Shown here: in pieces, positions 23,555 to 32,184 of the stretch | How the letters are laid out: every line of letters begins with the position of its first letter | How positions within the stretch are numbered: the stretch's first letter is position 1 | Source of the DNA: Curtobacterium sp. MCBD17_013 | Lineage (GTDB): Bacteria > Actinomycetota > Actinomycetes > Actinomycetales > Microbacteriaceae | Assembly (NCBI RefSeq): GCF_003234565.1 | Contig: NZ_QKTU01000009.1 | Location: forward strand, 56,394 to 120,393 | Direction: 5' to 3' | DNA: 64,000 nucleotides | The notes under the pieces: generated by a model | Seen by the model: only the letters and a program-made list of their open reading frames with translations | Databases searched by the model: none | What the model was told of the DNA's origin: nothing | Translations under genes and position numbers: made by a program

Positions 23555-24447
23555 CAGTGCTTCGCTCCTCGTGCTGCGATCTCTGCGGCCGCCTCGAAGT
23601 ACGAGAGCGACCCTGGTGAATTCGTGTCATAGCTGACGACGCTCTGCCCGTAGCTCGGAGCCTCACTGATGCGCACGGACCGGGGGATCAGCGTGGCGAG
23701 GACCTGATCGCCGAAGTGCTCACGGACCTCGGTCGCGACCTGGTTCGCCAGATTGGTCCGGCCGTCGTACATGGTCAGCAGGATCGTTGACACCCGCAAC
23801 GCCGGGTTGAGATGCCGCTCGATCAGCTCGATGTTCCGGAGCAGCTGGCTCAGTCCCTCGAGCGCGTAGTACTCACACTGGATCGGGATGAGCACCTCAC
23901 GGGCCGCCACGAACGCGTTGATCGTCAGCAGACCCAGCGACGGCGGGCAGTCGATGAACACGTAGTGGAACGGCTCGTCAACGCCGTCGAGAAACTGCTG
24001 CAGCGCGGTCCGGAGGCGCTGTTCACGCGCCACGAGGGACACCAGCTCGATCTCTGCGCCCGCCAGGTGGATGGTCGCCGGCACGCAGAACAGATTCTCC
24101 GACTCCGGGCTCTGCTGCATGGTGCCGGCGAGTGGCGCTTCATCCACGATCACGTCGTAGATGCTGGCGACCTCCGCGCGGTGGTCCACGCCAAGCGCCG
24201 TCGAGGCATTCCCCTGCGGGTCGAGGTCGATGACGAGCACGCGAGCGCCGCCACGGGCCAGTGCGGCCGCGAGATTGACCGTCGTTGTCGTCTTGCCGAC
24301 GCCGCCCTTCTGGTTCGACACGGTGAACACGCGCGTCTGCTCGGGCAAGGGGAACTGCTGCGTCGCGAGCGCGCGTCGCCGCCGATTGAGGTCGGCGATC
24401 TCGCGCGCGAGTGGCGTGGTCGCGTCGAAGTCAGTAGATGAACTCAC
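23554..24447 (-). CDS. parA: Chromosome partitioning ATPase ParA
   Basis: Encodes 297 residues of a Walker-type ParA/Soj ATPase: deviant Walker A SNQKGGVGKTTTTVNLA (about 44-60), Walker B VLVIDLDPQGNASTAL, YVFIDCPPSLGLLTINAF and IQCEYYALEGLSQL. The ATP dimer binds the nucleoid and pulls ParB-parS complexes apart. It precedes parB and follows rsmG on the same strand, with parS site 4 between it and rsmG. Confidence 0.97.
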   Translation of the reverse strand: MSSSTDFDATTPLAREIADLNRRRRALATQQFPLPEQTRVFTVSNQKGGVGKTTTTVNLAAALARGGARVLVIDLDPQGNASTALGVDHRAEVASIYDVIVDEAPLAGTMQQSPESENLFCVPATIHLAGAEIELVSLVAREQRLRTALQQFLDGVDEPFHYVFIDCPPSLGLLTINAFVAAREVLIPIQCEYYALEGLSQLLRNIELIERHLNPALRVSTILLTMYDGRTNLANQVATEVREHFGDQVLATLIPRSVRISEAPSYGQSVVSYDTNSPGSLSYFEAAAEIAARGAKH

Positions 24448-24468
24448 GAATGCACTTCCCCGCCTCGA

Positions 24469-24484
24469 TGTTCCACGTGAAACG
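24469..24484. promoter_or_regulatory. parS site 4
   Basis: TGTTCCACGTGAAACG between rsmG and parA, 22 bases upstream of the parA start; identical over 16 bases to site 3. Its position suggests ParB could also repress the parAB promoter. Confidence 0.92.
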
Positions 24485-24543
24485 TTGGTGCGGCTGCGGC
24501 GAGCAGTCGTCCGATGCTCGACCAGACACTCCGCACGGGAACG

Positions 24544-25239
24544 TCAGTCAACTGTAGCCCGGAAGACCCGGGTCGTTTCCTCCACCACGCCGGCACCGAG
24601 CTCGATGACCTCGACGTCCGTCAGGCGCTTCCGGAGAATCACCTTCCGCGCCGCATCGACTTCGGCATCGACCCGGGCCCCCTTCATGAGCAGCAACTGG
24701 CCGCCCGAGCGGACGAGTGGAACGGTGATCGGGATGAGCTTGCTCAGGGCGCTGACAGCGCGGGCCGTCACCTGATCGAGCACGAGGTCATCCGCGACGT
24801 CCTCGGCTCGGGCGCGCAGCACCCGCACGTTCTGCAGCCCAAGCCGGTCCGCTTCACCACGCAACCACTCGACGCGCCGCTCCATCGGCTCGATGAGGGT
24901 CATCTCGACGTCAGGCCGCATGATGGCGAGCACGAGGCCCGGCAGTCCCGCACCTGATCCGACGTCACCGACCTTCGCTCCCTCGAGGAGCAGCGGTCCG
25001 ACCACACCCGAATTGAGGATATGTCGCGTCCAGAGCCGTGGGAGTTCCAGGGGTCCGATCAACCCGAGCTCCTCGCCACGTCGCGCGAGTTCCTGCGTGA
25101 AGGACCGGACCTGCTCGAGGTGGTCGCCGAACACCGCCGCAGCAGCGTCCGGCTCTGGCTCGACCGGCAAGCTCTCGGTCACGGCGACCTCCACGTCGCC
25201 CTCAGCAGACGCGGAACGCTCGTCCGTGCTGTCAGCCAC
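24544..25239 (-). CDS. rsmG: 16S rRNA m7G527 methyltransferase RsmG
   Basis: Encodes 231 residues: LARRGEELGLIGPLELPRLWTRHILNS and the SAM-binding VGDVGSGAGLPGLVLAI are the RsmG signature, then LIEPMERRVEWLR and VTARAVSAL. The enzyme methylates G527 of 16S rRNA in the decoding site; loss gives low streptomycin resistance. A GTG start one base after the jag stop (TGACGTG) was chosen; a longer open frame only extends into jag. The N-terminal 35 acidic residues are extra. Confidence 0.95.
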   Translation of the reverse strand: MADSTDERSASAEGDVEVAVTESLPVEPEPDAAAAVFGDHLEQVRSFTQELARRGEELGLIGPLELPRLWTRHILNSGVVGPLLLEGAKVGDVGSGAGLPGLVLAIMRPDVEMTLIEPMERRVEWLRGEADRLGLQNVRVLRARAEDVADDLVLDQVTARAVSALSKLIPITVPLVRSGGQLLLMKGARVDAEVDAARKVILRKRLTDVEVIELGAGVVEETTRVFRATVD

Positions 25240-25240
25240 G

Positions 25241-25771
25241 TCAGCGCGTGACGACCGTGTGCCGGTCGCGGCCCTCGCCCTCGGACTCCGAGTGGAAGCC
25301 GCGCTCGGCCACGAGATCGTGCACGAGCTTGCGCTCGTACGACGACATCGGCGGGAGCGCCGCGCTCGGGGACCCGGCCTCGATCCGCTCGATGGCCGTG
25401 TCCACGAGCCGACCGAGCTCCGAAGCCCGAGCATCGCGCGAGCCACCGACGTCGAGGATCAGACGGCTGAATTCGCCGGTCTCGGCCTGTACGGCGATCC
25501 TGGTGAGTTCCTGCAGCGCCGACACCGTGTCGGGCTTCGAGAGCACCCGCAGCGCGCCACCCTGATCGGTCACCGAGAGGTAGACGCGGCCGCCGCGCTC
25601 CTCGATCTCGATGTCACCGTCGAGATCGCAGATGTCGAGCAGTTCCTCGATGTAGTCGGCAGCGATGTCGCCCTCATCACGGACCTCGTCGTCGACGTCG
25701 TCGACCGGTGCCTCGGTGGTCGGCTCGTCGGACACGGGCGCGTCCTCGGTCAGCAGCTCGTCGTCGGTCAC
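25241..25771 (-). CDS. jag: Jag/KhpB-like single-stranded nucleic acid-binding protein
   Basis: Encodes 176 residues: an acidic N-terminus, a KH domain (AADYIEELLDICDLDGDIEI, then ALRVLSKPDTVSALQELTRIAV) and an R3H domain with the motif ERKLVHDLVAERGFHSESEG. Jag (KhpB) binds RNA and is linked to cell-elongation control and YidC function. It overlaps yidC by four bases and rsmG follows at once, so all three are translated together. Confidence 0.93.
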   Translation of the reverse strand: MTDDELLTEDAPVSDEPTTEAPVDDVDDEVRDEGDIAADYIEELLDICDLDGDIEIEERGGRVYLSVTDQGGALRVLSKPDTVSALQELTRIAVQAETGEFSRLILDVGGSRDARASELGRLVDTAIERIEAGSPSAALPPMSSYERKLVHDLVAERGFHSESEGEGRDRHTVVTR

Positions 25772-26742
25772 GACTTCTTCCCGTTCTTCTTGGCGCGGTT
25801 CTTGCCCACCGGCTGCTGCCGCTGGGTCGTCGGGCGAGGACGCTCGATCTCGGTCACGCGGATGTCGTTCACGGCGGCGAGAGCGCCACCGGCGGTCGCG
25901 CCACGTCGCTGCGCTTTCCGGGCGAGCCGGGCTTCACGGGCGAGCGCCGCCTCGGACCCCGGCGTCGGCATGCGCCGGATCACGACGTACTGCTGCCCCA
26001 TCGTCCAGACGTTCGAGGCGAGCCAGTAGAACATGACGCCGAGCGGGAAGCTCAGACCCGAGAACACGAACACGAGCGGGAGGACGTAGAGCATCATCCG
26101 CTGCTGCCGGTACATCGGGCTCGCCTTGGTCTCCGGCGACATGTTCTTGGCCACGATCTGCAGCTGCGTGACGAACTGCGAGACGGTCATGATGATGACC
26201 ATCGCGGCGGCGATGAGGCGGACCTCCCAGCCCGTGGCGCTGAGGAACGTCTCGTGCAGGGGAGCGCCGAACAGCTTCGCGACACCGAACGAATGGGCCA
26301 GTGGCGTGGTCAGCAGGCCGATACCGGTCTTGTCGATCTGAGCGGTGTGGAGCGTCGAGTACAGACTCAGGAACACCGGCATCTGGATGATGAGCGGCAG
26401 GCAGGAGCTCAGCGGGTTCGTCCCGGTCTCCTTGTACAGCGCCATCGTCTCGCGGGACATGGCCTCACGCGAGAACTGGTCCTTCTTGCCCTTGTACTTG
26501 TCCTGGATCTTCTTGAGCTGCGGCGCGACCTCGAGCATCCGCCGCTGGCTCTTGATCTGCCGGACGAAGATCGGGATCAGCGCCGCCCGCACCACGAGGG
26601 TCAGACCGATGATCGAGATCACCCAGGTGATCCCGGCGTTCGGGTCCATGCCGATGGCCGCGAACAACGAATGGAAACCGACGAGGATCGCGGAGACCAC
26701 CCATTTGAGTGGCCAGAGGATCGTGTTTTCGAGGAACTCCAT
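25768..26742 (-). CDS. yidC: Membrane protein insertase YidC
   Basis: Encodes 324 residues with five membrane segments in the YidC/Oxa1 core; GITWVISIIGLTLVVRAALIP carries the hydrophilic-groove arginine. KYKGKKDQFSREAMSRETMALYKETGTNPLSSCLPLIIQMP is the cytoplasmic hairpin and next segment. It inserts membrane proteins alone or with Sec. The C-terminus is basic (VGKNRAKKNGKKS), suiting ribosome contact. It lies between yidD and jag in the leftward operon. Confidence 0.95.
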   Translation of the reverse strand: MEFLENTILWPLKWVVSAILVGFHSLFAAIGMDPNAGITWVISIIGLTLVVRAALIPIFVRQIKSQRRMLEVAPQLKKIQDKYKGKKDQFSREAMSRETMALYKETGTNPLSSCLPLIIQMPVFLSLYSTLHTAQIDKTGIGLLTTPLAHSFGVAKLFGAPLHETFLSATGWEVRLIAAAMVIIMTVSQFVTQLQIVAKNMSPETKASPMYRQQRMMLYVLPLVFVFSGLSFPLGVMFYWLASNVWTMGQQYVVIRRMPTPGSEAALAREARLARKAQRRGATAGGALAAVNDIRVTEIERPRPTTQRQQPVGKNRAKKNGKKS

Positions 26743-26751
26743 GAGAAGCGG

Positions 26752-27195
26752 TCACGCCTTTCGGGGGTGCGGTGTCAACCGGCGACGCCGGGAGGTCGGG
26801 GCGGCCTGCGGGGCCGAACGGTGGGTGCCGTCCACGGGGCGGGTCTCCAGGACGGGGGTGCCGTCGAGCCGGCGGGTGCCGAGCGCGCGGGTGTCGCCGG
26901 CTGGGCGGGGGAGCACGAACCCGAAACGGGTCACGGGATAGGGCGCGGTCCGAGCCCGGACGTCGTCGATGCCACCGGCCGCCCACGGATTGCACCGGGC
27001 GATACGCCAGGCGCCCATGCTGGAACCGACGACGACGCCGTACTGCTGGATGGCCTCGAGTGCGTACCGCGAGCACGACGGGTGGTACCGGCAGACCTCG
27101 CCGTACAGCGGGGAGACGACCGCGCGGTACGCGCGCAGCACCACCACGCACACGTTGCGCGGGAGCAACGCGACGGCCGACAGTGCTCGTCTCAT
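26752..27195 (-). CDS. yidD: YidD membrane protein insertion efficiency factor
   Basis: Encodes 147 residues with the YidD core LPRNVCVVVLRAYRAVVSPLYG, CRYHPSCSRYALEAIQQYGVV and WRIARCNPWAAGGIDDV, including the conserved cysteines. The family is normally 70-115 residues; here a basic Pro/Arg-rich C-terminal extension of about 60 residues follows. The start MRRALSAV overlaps the rnpA stop by four bases (ATGA). It assists YidC in an unknown way. Confidence 0.93.
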   Translation of the reverse strand: MRRALSAVALLPRNVCVVVLRAYRAVVSPLYGEVCRYHPSCSRYALEAIQQYGVVVGSSMGAWRIARCNPWAAGGIDDVRARTAPYPVTRFGFVLPRPAGDTRALGTRRLDGTPVLETRPVDGTHRSAPQAAPTSRRRRLTPHPRKA

Positions 27196-27551
27196 GCCTT
27201 GTTCACACCCTTGCTCTGGCTCATGCTCCGACTGAAGCACTGCCTGACATCTGCGATGAGGGTAGGCCAGCCGGCCTGCGCGGCGGCTGGCAGTGCGCGG
27301 ACGACCACATCGAGCCCCGAAGGGTGATCGACGACGAGTTCGTGGGCGATGGCCTTGAGCCTGCGGCGGACGAGGTTCCGGGTCACCGCGTTCCCCACCG
27401 CCTTCGAGACGATGAACCCGAACCGGGTGGGATCGGCATCGGCACGGACGACCACCGATACGACGGCGTGCGCCGTGGCGCTCCTGCGACCACGACGCAC
27501 GACGGTTCGGTAGTCGTCACCTCGGACGATCCGGTTGGCTCGGGCCAACAA
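27192..27551 (-). CDS. rnpA: Ribonuclease P protein component
   Basis: Encodes 119 residues with the basic RNA-binding core MLARANRIVRGDDYRTVVRRG, RFGFIVSKAVGNAVTRNLVRRRLKAI (the RNR motif) and the last helix with DVVVRALPAAAQAGW. It binds the P RNA and widens substrate range in 5' tRNA maturation. It lies 9 bases behind rpmH. Confidence 0.95.
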   Translation of the reverse strand: MLARANRIVRGDDYRTVVRRGRRSATAHAVVSVVVRADADPTRFGFIVSKAVGNAVTRNLVRRRLKAIAHELVVDHPSGLDVVVRALPAAAQAGWPTLIADVRQCFSRSMSQSKGVNKA

Positions 27552-27560
27552 CCCCGGGGG

Positions 27561-27698
27561 TTAGGCCGAGAGCTCGGTGCGGCCCTTGCTGCGGCGGGCG
27601 GCCAGGATGGCACGGCCGGCGCGGGTCCGCATACGAGCGCGGAAGCCGTGCTTCTTGGCGCGGCGGCGGTTGTTCGGCTGGAAGGTGCGCTTGCTCAT
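27561..27698 (-). CDS. rpmH: 50S ribosomal protein bL34
   Basis: A 45-residue frame: [19 protein letters not shown], then [20 protein letters not shown] and RTELSA, with a TAA stop at 27561. This is L34 in full, one of the most conserved origin markers. It is the first gene of the leftward operon rpmH-rnpA-yidD-yidC-jag-rsmG. Confidence 0.97.
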   Translation of the reverse strand: MSKRTFQPNNRRRAKKHGFRARMRTRAGRAILAARRSKGRTELSA

Positions 27699-28115
27699 GA
27701 TCTCGTCTCCACACGGACGCTCGCGGCGGTCCGGTCACGTTGGGTCCGTTGACGCGATGGGAACGGACGCTCTGGGCGCGACCGATTGGCCGCAGTCAAC
27801 CGTTCAACGGTACGTGAGGACGGGCCCTGGGTCAAACGAACGGGACCAACCGCTCATTCTCCACATTGGGGACAACTCCGGTTGCGTCCGACGCGCCGCG
27901 AGCAATTACAGTGGGTTGATCCAGGGGCGCGCGGCCCGTGATCACCCGGCGGGACCGGGCACGAGCACGATCCGCGACTCGTGGAGAACACTGTGGACAA
28001 CCCTGTGTACGGCCGAGTGGTCCGCCCACGACTCGCGGGCGACGTCGGCGCTGTGCGGGAGCCGGCCGGAGCGACCGTCGGTCCACGTCGACCGACCAGA
28101 GGAGACGAGCGCGCC
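27699..28115. promoter_or_regulatory. Divergent region between rpmH and dnaA with DnaA boxes
   Basis: Contains TGTGGACAA (27992-28000), the reverse of the actinobacterial DnaA box TTGTCCACA, and TCCACATTGGGGACAA at 27859-27874. It holds the promoters of rpmH (leftward) and dnaA (rightward) and probably the dnaA autoregulation site. Confidence 0.6.
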
Positions 28116-29570
28116 ATGACGATCCCGGCACCCGTCGAGGACCTCTGGGCCTCGGTGCTCGGACTCCTCGAGGACGACGACCGGATCACCCCGCAGCTGC
28201 ACGGATTCCTCAACCTGGTCGAACCGAAGGGCGTGCTCGCCGGGACGCTCTACCTCGAGGTGCCCAACGACCTGACGCGCGGCATGCTCGAGCAGCGGAT
28301 CCGGGTCCCCATCACCGAGGCCGTCTCGCGCCTCGGTGACGACTCGGTCGCCAACTTCGCGATCACGGTGAACCCCGAACTGACCCCGGAACCCCGCACG
28401 GATCCGGTGGTCCCCGCGTACGCGGCATCGGCACCCGTCCCGCCGATGGAGCAGGGTACGGCCCCGCGCCAGTACGTCGAGGCCCCGTTCGTGCCCGCGC
28501 CGGTGGACAACCCGTCGAGCGCCGGCCGCCCGGACTCGCGCCTCAACCCGAAGTACAACTTCGACAACTTCGTCATCGGCGGTTCCAACCGCTTCGCACA
28601 CGCCGCCGCCGTCGCAGTCGCCGAGGCCCCGGCGAAGGCCTACAACCCGCTGTTCATCTACGGCGACTCCGGCCTGGGCAAGACGCACCTCCTCCACGCC
28701 ATCGGGCACTACGCCGAGAGCCTGTACCCGGGCATCCGCGTCCGGTACGTCTCGAGCGAGGAGTTCACCAACGACTTCATCAACTCGATCGCGAACAACC
28801 GCTCCGCGCAGTTCCAGCAGCGCTACCGCGACATCGACATCCTGCTCATCGACGACATCCAGTTCCTGCAGGGGAAGGACTCCACGCAAGAGGCCTTCTT
28901 CCACACCTTCAACACCCTGCACGACCACAACAAGCAGGTCGTCATCACGTCGGACCTGCCGCCGAAGCACCTGACCGGCTTCGAGGACCGCATGCGCAGC
29001 CGGTTCGAGTGGGGCCTGATCACGGACGTCCAAGCACCGGACCTCGAGACCCGCATCGCGATCCTCCGCAAGAAGGCGCAGAGCGACCACCTGCAGGTGC
29101 GCGACGACATCCTCGAGTTCATGGCGTCCAAGGTGTCGAGCAACATCCGCGAGCTCGAGGGGACGCTCATCCGGGTCACCGCGTTCGCGAGCCTGAACCG
29201 GACCGAGGTCGACATGGCACTCGTGCAGACGGTGCTCAAGGACCTCATCACGCTCGACGAGGACAACGTCATCGCACCGGTCGACATCATCACGCACACC
29301 GCGGACTACTTCAAACTGTCCGTCGACGACCTCTACGGCTCCTCCCGCTCCCAGGCGATCGCGACCGCCCGGCAGATCGCGATGTACCTCTGCCGCGAGA
29401 TGACGAGTCTGTCCCTGCCCAAGATCGGGCAGCTGTTCGGCAACCGCGACCACACGACCGTGATGTACGCGAACAAGAAGATCACCGAGCTCATGAAGGA
29501 ACGTCGGTCGATCTACAACCAGGTGACCGAGCTCACGAGCCGCATCAAGCAGGACCGCCGCTACAAGTAG
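28116..29570 (+). CDS. dnaA: Chromosomal replication initiator DnaA
   Basis: Encodes 484 residues: domain I (LWASVLGLLEDDDRITPQLHGFL), a variable Pro-rich linker, the AAA+ domain with Walker A GDSGLGKTHLLHA (about 183-195) and Walker B ILLIDDIQFLQGKD, and the DNA-binding domain with IGQLFGNRDHTTVMYANKKI. ATP-DnaA melts oriC and loads DnaB. The start MTIPAPVED follows GAGGAG; the longer frame upstream is not supported. Flanked on both sides by DnaA boxes. Confidence 0.97.
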   Translation: MTIPAPVEDLWASVLGLLEDDDRITPQLHGFLNLVEPKGVLAGTLYLEVPNDLTRGMLEQRIRVPITEAVSRLGDDSVANFAITVNPELTPEPRTDPVVPAYAASAPVPPMEQGTAPRQYVEAPFVPAPVDNPSSAGRPDSRLNPKYNFDNFVIGGSNRFAHAAAVAVAEAPAKAYNPLFIYGDSGLGKTHLLHAIGHYAESLYPGIRVRYVSSEEFTNDFINSIANNRSAQFQQRYRDIDILLIDDIQFLQGKDSTQEAFFHTFNTLHDHNKQVVITSDLPPKHLTGFEDRMRSRFEWGLITDVQAPDLETRIAILRKKAQSDHLQVRDDILEFMASKVSSNIRELEGTLIRVTAFASLNRTEVDMALVQTVLKDLITLDEDNVIAPVDIITHTADYFKLSVDDLYGSSRSQAIATARQIAMYLCREMTSLSLPKIGQLFGNRDHTTVMYANKKITELMKERRSIYNQVTELTSRIKQDRRYK

Positions 29571-30080
29571 CACCGCCAACGTCGACCTCGTACCCCCCTC
29601 CGCGCGCCGGCCGGGAGGCCCACCGCGGGCCGCCATGCGTCCCCCGGTCCGGCTGCGGGACGGCCGCGGGACGGCTGCGGGACGGCCGCGACGCCGCCTC
29701 CGGAGAGCATCACCGCCCGGTCTCCACAAGATGTGCACAACGTGTGGATAACTGTGGATGACACGCCGCTCCCCTGTTCATGGACGACGGCCGAGCTGTG
29801 GACGTCGTCGGGAGGGAGCTCCCGACGAGTTTTCCTCGTCCACGGCCGCTCCACACACTGCTCACAAGTCACACGGTTGTAGTTCCCCGTCCTGACAACG
29901 ATCAACAGAGTTATCCACACTGTGCACAAGCGTTAAGACCATTACTCCTGGTTAACGATTTCTCTCAGGGGGCCAACCTTGTGGACGGTCCCCAGCGGCC
30001 GAACGACACGGATCCCGCCCCCGCCCGCTGTGCCACAATGGGGGCCGCCGTCACCGAACCGAAGGACAGGGGTCCCAGCT
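29571..30080. other. oriC: oriC: dnaA-dnaN intergenic region
   Basis: 510 bases without a gene. Perfect DnaA boxes lie at 29743-29751 (reverse strand) and 29911-29919 (TTATCCACA), with near matches TGTGCACAA at 29732-29740 and 29921-29929 and TGTGGATGA at 29754-29762. Around 29930-29970 (GTTAAGACCATTACTCC, GGTTAACGATTTCTCTC) the sequence is clearly AT-richer than its surroundings and could be the unwinding element. Position and content match actinobacterial origins. Confidence 0.85.
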
Positions 30081-31226
30081 GTGCAGTTCCATGTCAACCG
30101 GGACGTCTTCAGCGAAGCGGTCTCCTTCGCGGTCAAGCTCCTCCCCCAGCGCACGACGCTCCCGATCCTGTCGGGTGTGCTCATCCACGCCGAGGACGAC
30201 CACCTGACGCTCTCGTCGTTCGACTACGAGGTCAGTGCGCAGACGCGCATCCCGGCGCAGATCGACGACCCCGGCACCGTGCTCGTGTCCGGGCGCCTCC
30301 TCGCTGACATCGCCAGCCGCCTCCCGAACGCGCCGGTCGTGTTCAGCACCGACGAGTCCCGCATCACGGTCACGTGCGGATCGGCACACTTCACGCTCCT
30401 GAGCATGCCCGTGGCCGAGTACCCGACCCTGCCCGAGGTCGGTCCCCAGACGGGCGTCATCCCGGGCAACGCCTTCTCCGAGGCCGTCGCGCAGGTGGCG
30501 GTCGCCGCCAGCCGTGACGACGTCACCCCCGTCATCACGGGTGTGCAACTCGAGGTCGGCGACAACGACCTGTCCCTCGTCGCGACGGACCGCTACCGGG
30601 TCGCCGTCCGGACGATCGCATGGGACAGCGGGCGCGTCGGCGCTGACCCGATGCACGCCCTGGTACCCGCGCGTACCCTTCAGGAGGTGGGACGTACCTT
30701 CGGATCAGCGAGCACCGTGTCGGTGTCGATCAGCGGCAACCAGGACCGCGAACTCATCGCGTTCCGTGCCGACGACAAGACCGTCACCTCGCTGCTCATC
30801 AAGGGCAACTACCCGCCGGTCCGCCGGCTGTTCCCCGACACCGTCCCCGACCACGCGGTGCTCAACACCGCGGAACTGGTCGAGGCCGTCCGTCGCGTCT
30901 CCCTCGTCCTCGAGCGCGAAGCCGCGCTCCGATTCACCTTCTCGGTCGACGGGCTCACGCTCGAGGCGATCGGATCCGAACAAGCGCAGGCATCAGAGTC
31001 GATCGACGCGCAGTTGACCGGAGAGGACACCGTGGTCTCGCTGAAGCCGCAGTTCCTCCTGGACGGGTTGAACGCGGTGCACTCCGAGTTCGTCCGCATC
31101 TCCTTCACCAAGACGGAGAACCCGAACAAGCCGGGGCCTGTGCTCATCACGGGACAGACCTCGCGCGAGGACGCGGCCGCGGACGGCTACCGGTACCTGC
31201 TCCAGCCCAACCTCCTCCTGCGCTGA
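30081..31226 (+). CDS. dnaN: DNA polymerase III sliding clamp (beta subunit)
   Basis: Encodes 381 residues in three clamp domains; MQFHVNRDVFSEAVSFAVKLLPQRTTLPIL opens domain 1 and the last residues YRYLLQPNLLLR match the usual C-terminus. The dimeric ring tethers the polymerase to DNA. The GTG at 30081 was chosen since it gives the conserved N-terminus and follows AAGGACAGGGG; an upstream ATG lies in oriC. Confidence 0.96.
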   Translation: MQFHVNRDVFSEAVSFAVKLLPQRTTLPILSGVLIHAEDDHLTLSSFDYEVSAQTRIPAQIDDPGTVLVSGRLLADIASRLPNAPVVFSTDESRITVTCGSAHFTLLSMPVAEYPTLPEVGPQTGVIPGNAFSEAVAQVAVAASRDDVTPVITGVQLEVGDNDLSLVATDRYRVAVRTIAWDSGRVGADPMHALVPARTLQEVGRTFGSASTVSVSISGNQDRELIAFRADDKTVTSLLIKGNYPPVRRLFPDTVPDHAVLNTAELVEAVRRVSLVLEREAALRFTFSVDGLTLEAIGSEQAQASESIDAQLTGEDTVVSLKPQFLLDGLNAVHSEFVRISFTKTENPNKPGPVLITGQTSREDAAADGYRYLLQPNLLLR

Positions 31227-31276
31227 CGCCGGGGCACCACCGGGCGTCGCGCGAACTCAACGAGAAAAGGGAAATC

Positions 31277-32161
31277 ATGCACATCGGTCTTGTCGGCCTC
31301 GGGAAGATGGGCAACAACATGCGTGCCCGCCTGCGCAACGCAGGGATCGAGGTCACCGGTTACGACGCCAACCCCGCCGTCTCCGATGTCGCCAGCCTCG
31401 CGGACCTCGCGGCGGCTCTGCCCGGCCCGCGCCTCGTGTGGGTCATGGTCCCGCACGGCAAGATCACCGACGACGTGATCTCGGGCCTCGCCGACGTCCT
31501 CGACGCGGGCGACCTCGTCATCGACGGTGGCAACTCGAAGTGGCTCGACGACGAGGTGCACGCCAAGCAGCTCGACGCCAAGGGCATCCGCTACATGGAC
31601 GCCGGTGTGTCCGGTGGTGTCTGGGGCCTCGACAACGGTTACGGCCTCATGGTCGGCGGCGCGGACGAGGACGTCGCGACGGCTATGCCCGTGCTCGACG
31701 CGCTCCGCCCCGAGGGTCCGCGCGAAGAGGGCCTGGTCCACGCCGGTCCGGTCGGTGCCGGCCACTACACGAAGATGGTCCACAACGGCATCGAGTACGC
31801 GATCATGCAGGCGTACGGCGAGGGCTACGAGCTCCTCGAGGCCAAGGACCTGGTCAAGGACGTCCCCGGGACCTTCAGGGCATGGCAGCGCGGGACGGTC
31901 GTGCGTTCCTGGCTGCTCGAGCTGCTCGTGCGCGCGCTCGACGAGGACCCGACGCTCAAGGAGCTCGAGGGCTACGTCGAGGACTCCGGTGAGGGTCGCT
32001 GGACGCTGGAGGAAGCGATCGAGCACGCCGTGCCGATGCCCGCGATCAGCGCCTCGATCTTCGCGCGCTTCGTGTCCCGTCAGGGCAGCGAGTCGCCGAC
32101 GATGAAGGCCGTCGCCGCCCTCCGCAACCAGTTCGGCGGCCACGCCGTCAAGAAGGCCTAG
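31277..32161 (+). CDS. gnd: 6-phosphogluconate dehydrogenase (short, GntZ/YqeC type)
   Basis: Encodes 294 residues: NAD(P)-binding MHIGLVGLGKMGNNMRARL, the strand LVWVMVPHGKITDDV, the substrate-binding DAGVSGGVWGLDNGYGLMVGG and catalytic GAGHYTKMVHNGIEYAIMQAYGEG with lysine and asparagine. It decarboxylates 6-phosphogluconate to ribulose 5-phosphate; the 300-residue type is often NAD-linked. Its place between dnaN and recF is typical of Actinobacteria. AGAAAAGGGAAA precedes the ATG. Confidence 0.93.
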   Translation: MHIGLVGLGKMGNNMRARLRNAGIEVTGYDANPAVSDVASLADLAAALPGPRLVWVMVPHGKITDDVISGLADVLDAGDLVIDGGNSKWLDDEVHAKQLDAKGIRYMDAGVSGGVWGLDNGYGLMVGGADEDVATAMPVLDALRPEGPREEGLVHAGPVGAGHYTKMVHNGIEYAIMQAYGEGYELLEAKDLVKDVPGTFRAWQRGTVVRSWLLELLVRALDEDPTLKELEGYVEDSGEGRWTLEEAIEHAVPMPAISASIFARFVSRQGSESPTMKAVAALRNQFGGHAVKKA

Positions 32162-32184
32162 CGGTCCTCGCTCCTTCGGCCCGC

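Noticed and set aside
24544..25446. Longer rsmG start at 25446
   Set aside because: It would overlap jag by 200 bases; the GTG at 25239 directly after the jag stop gives the normal protein.
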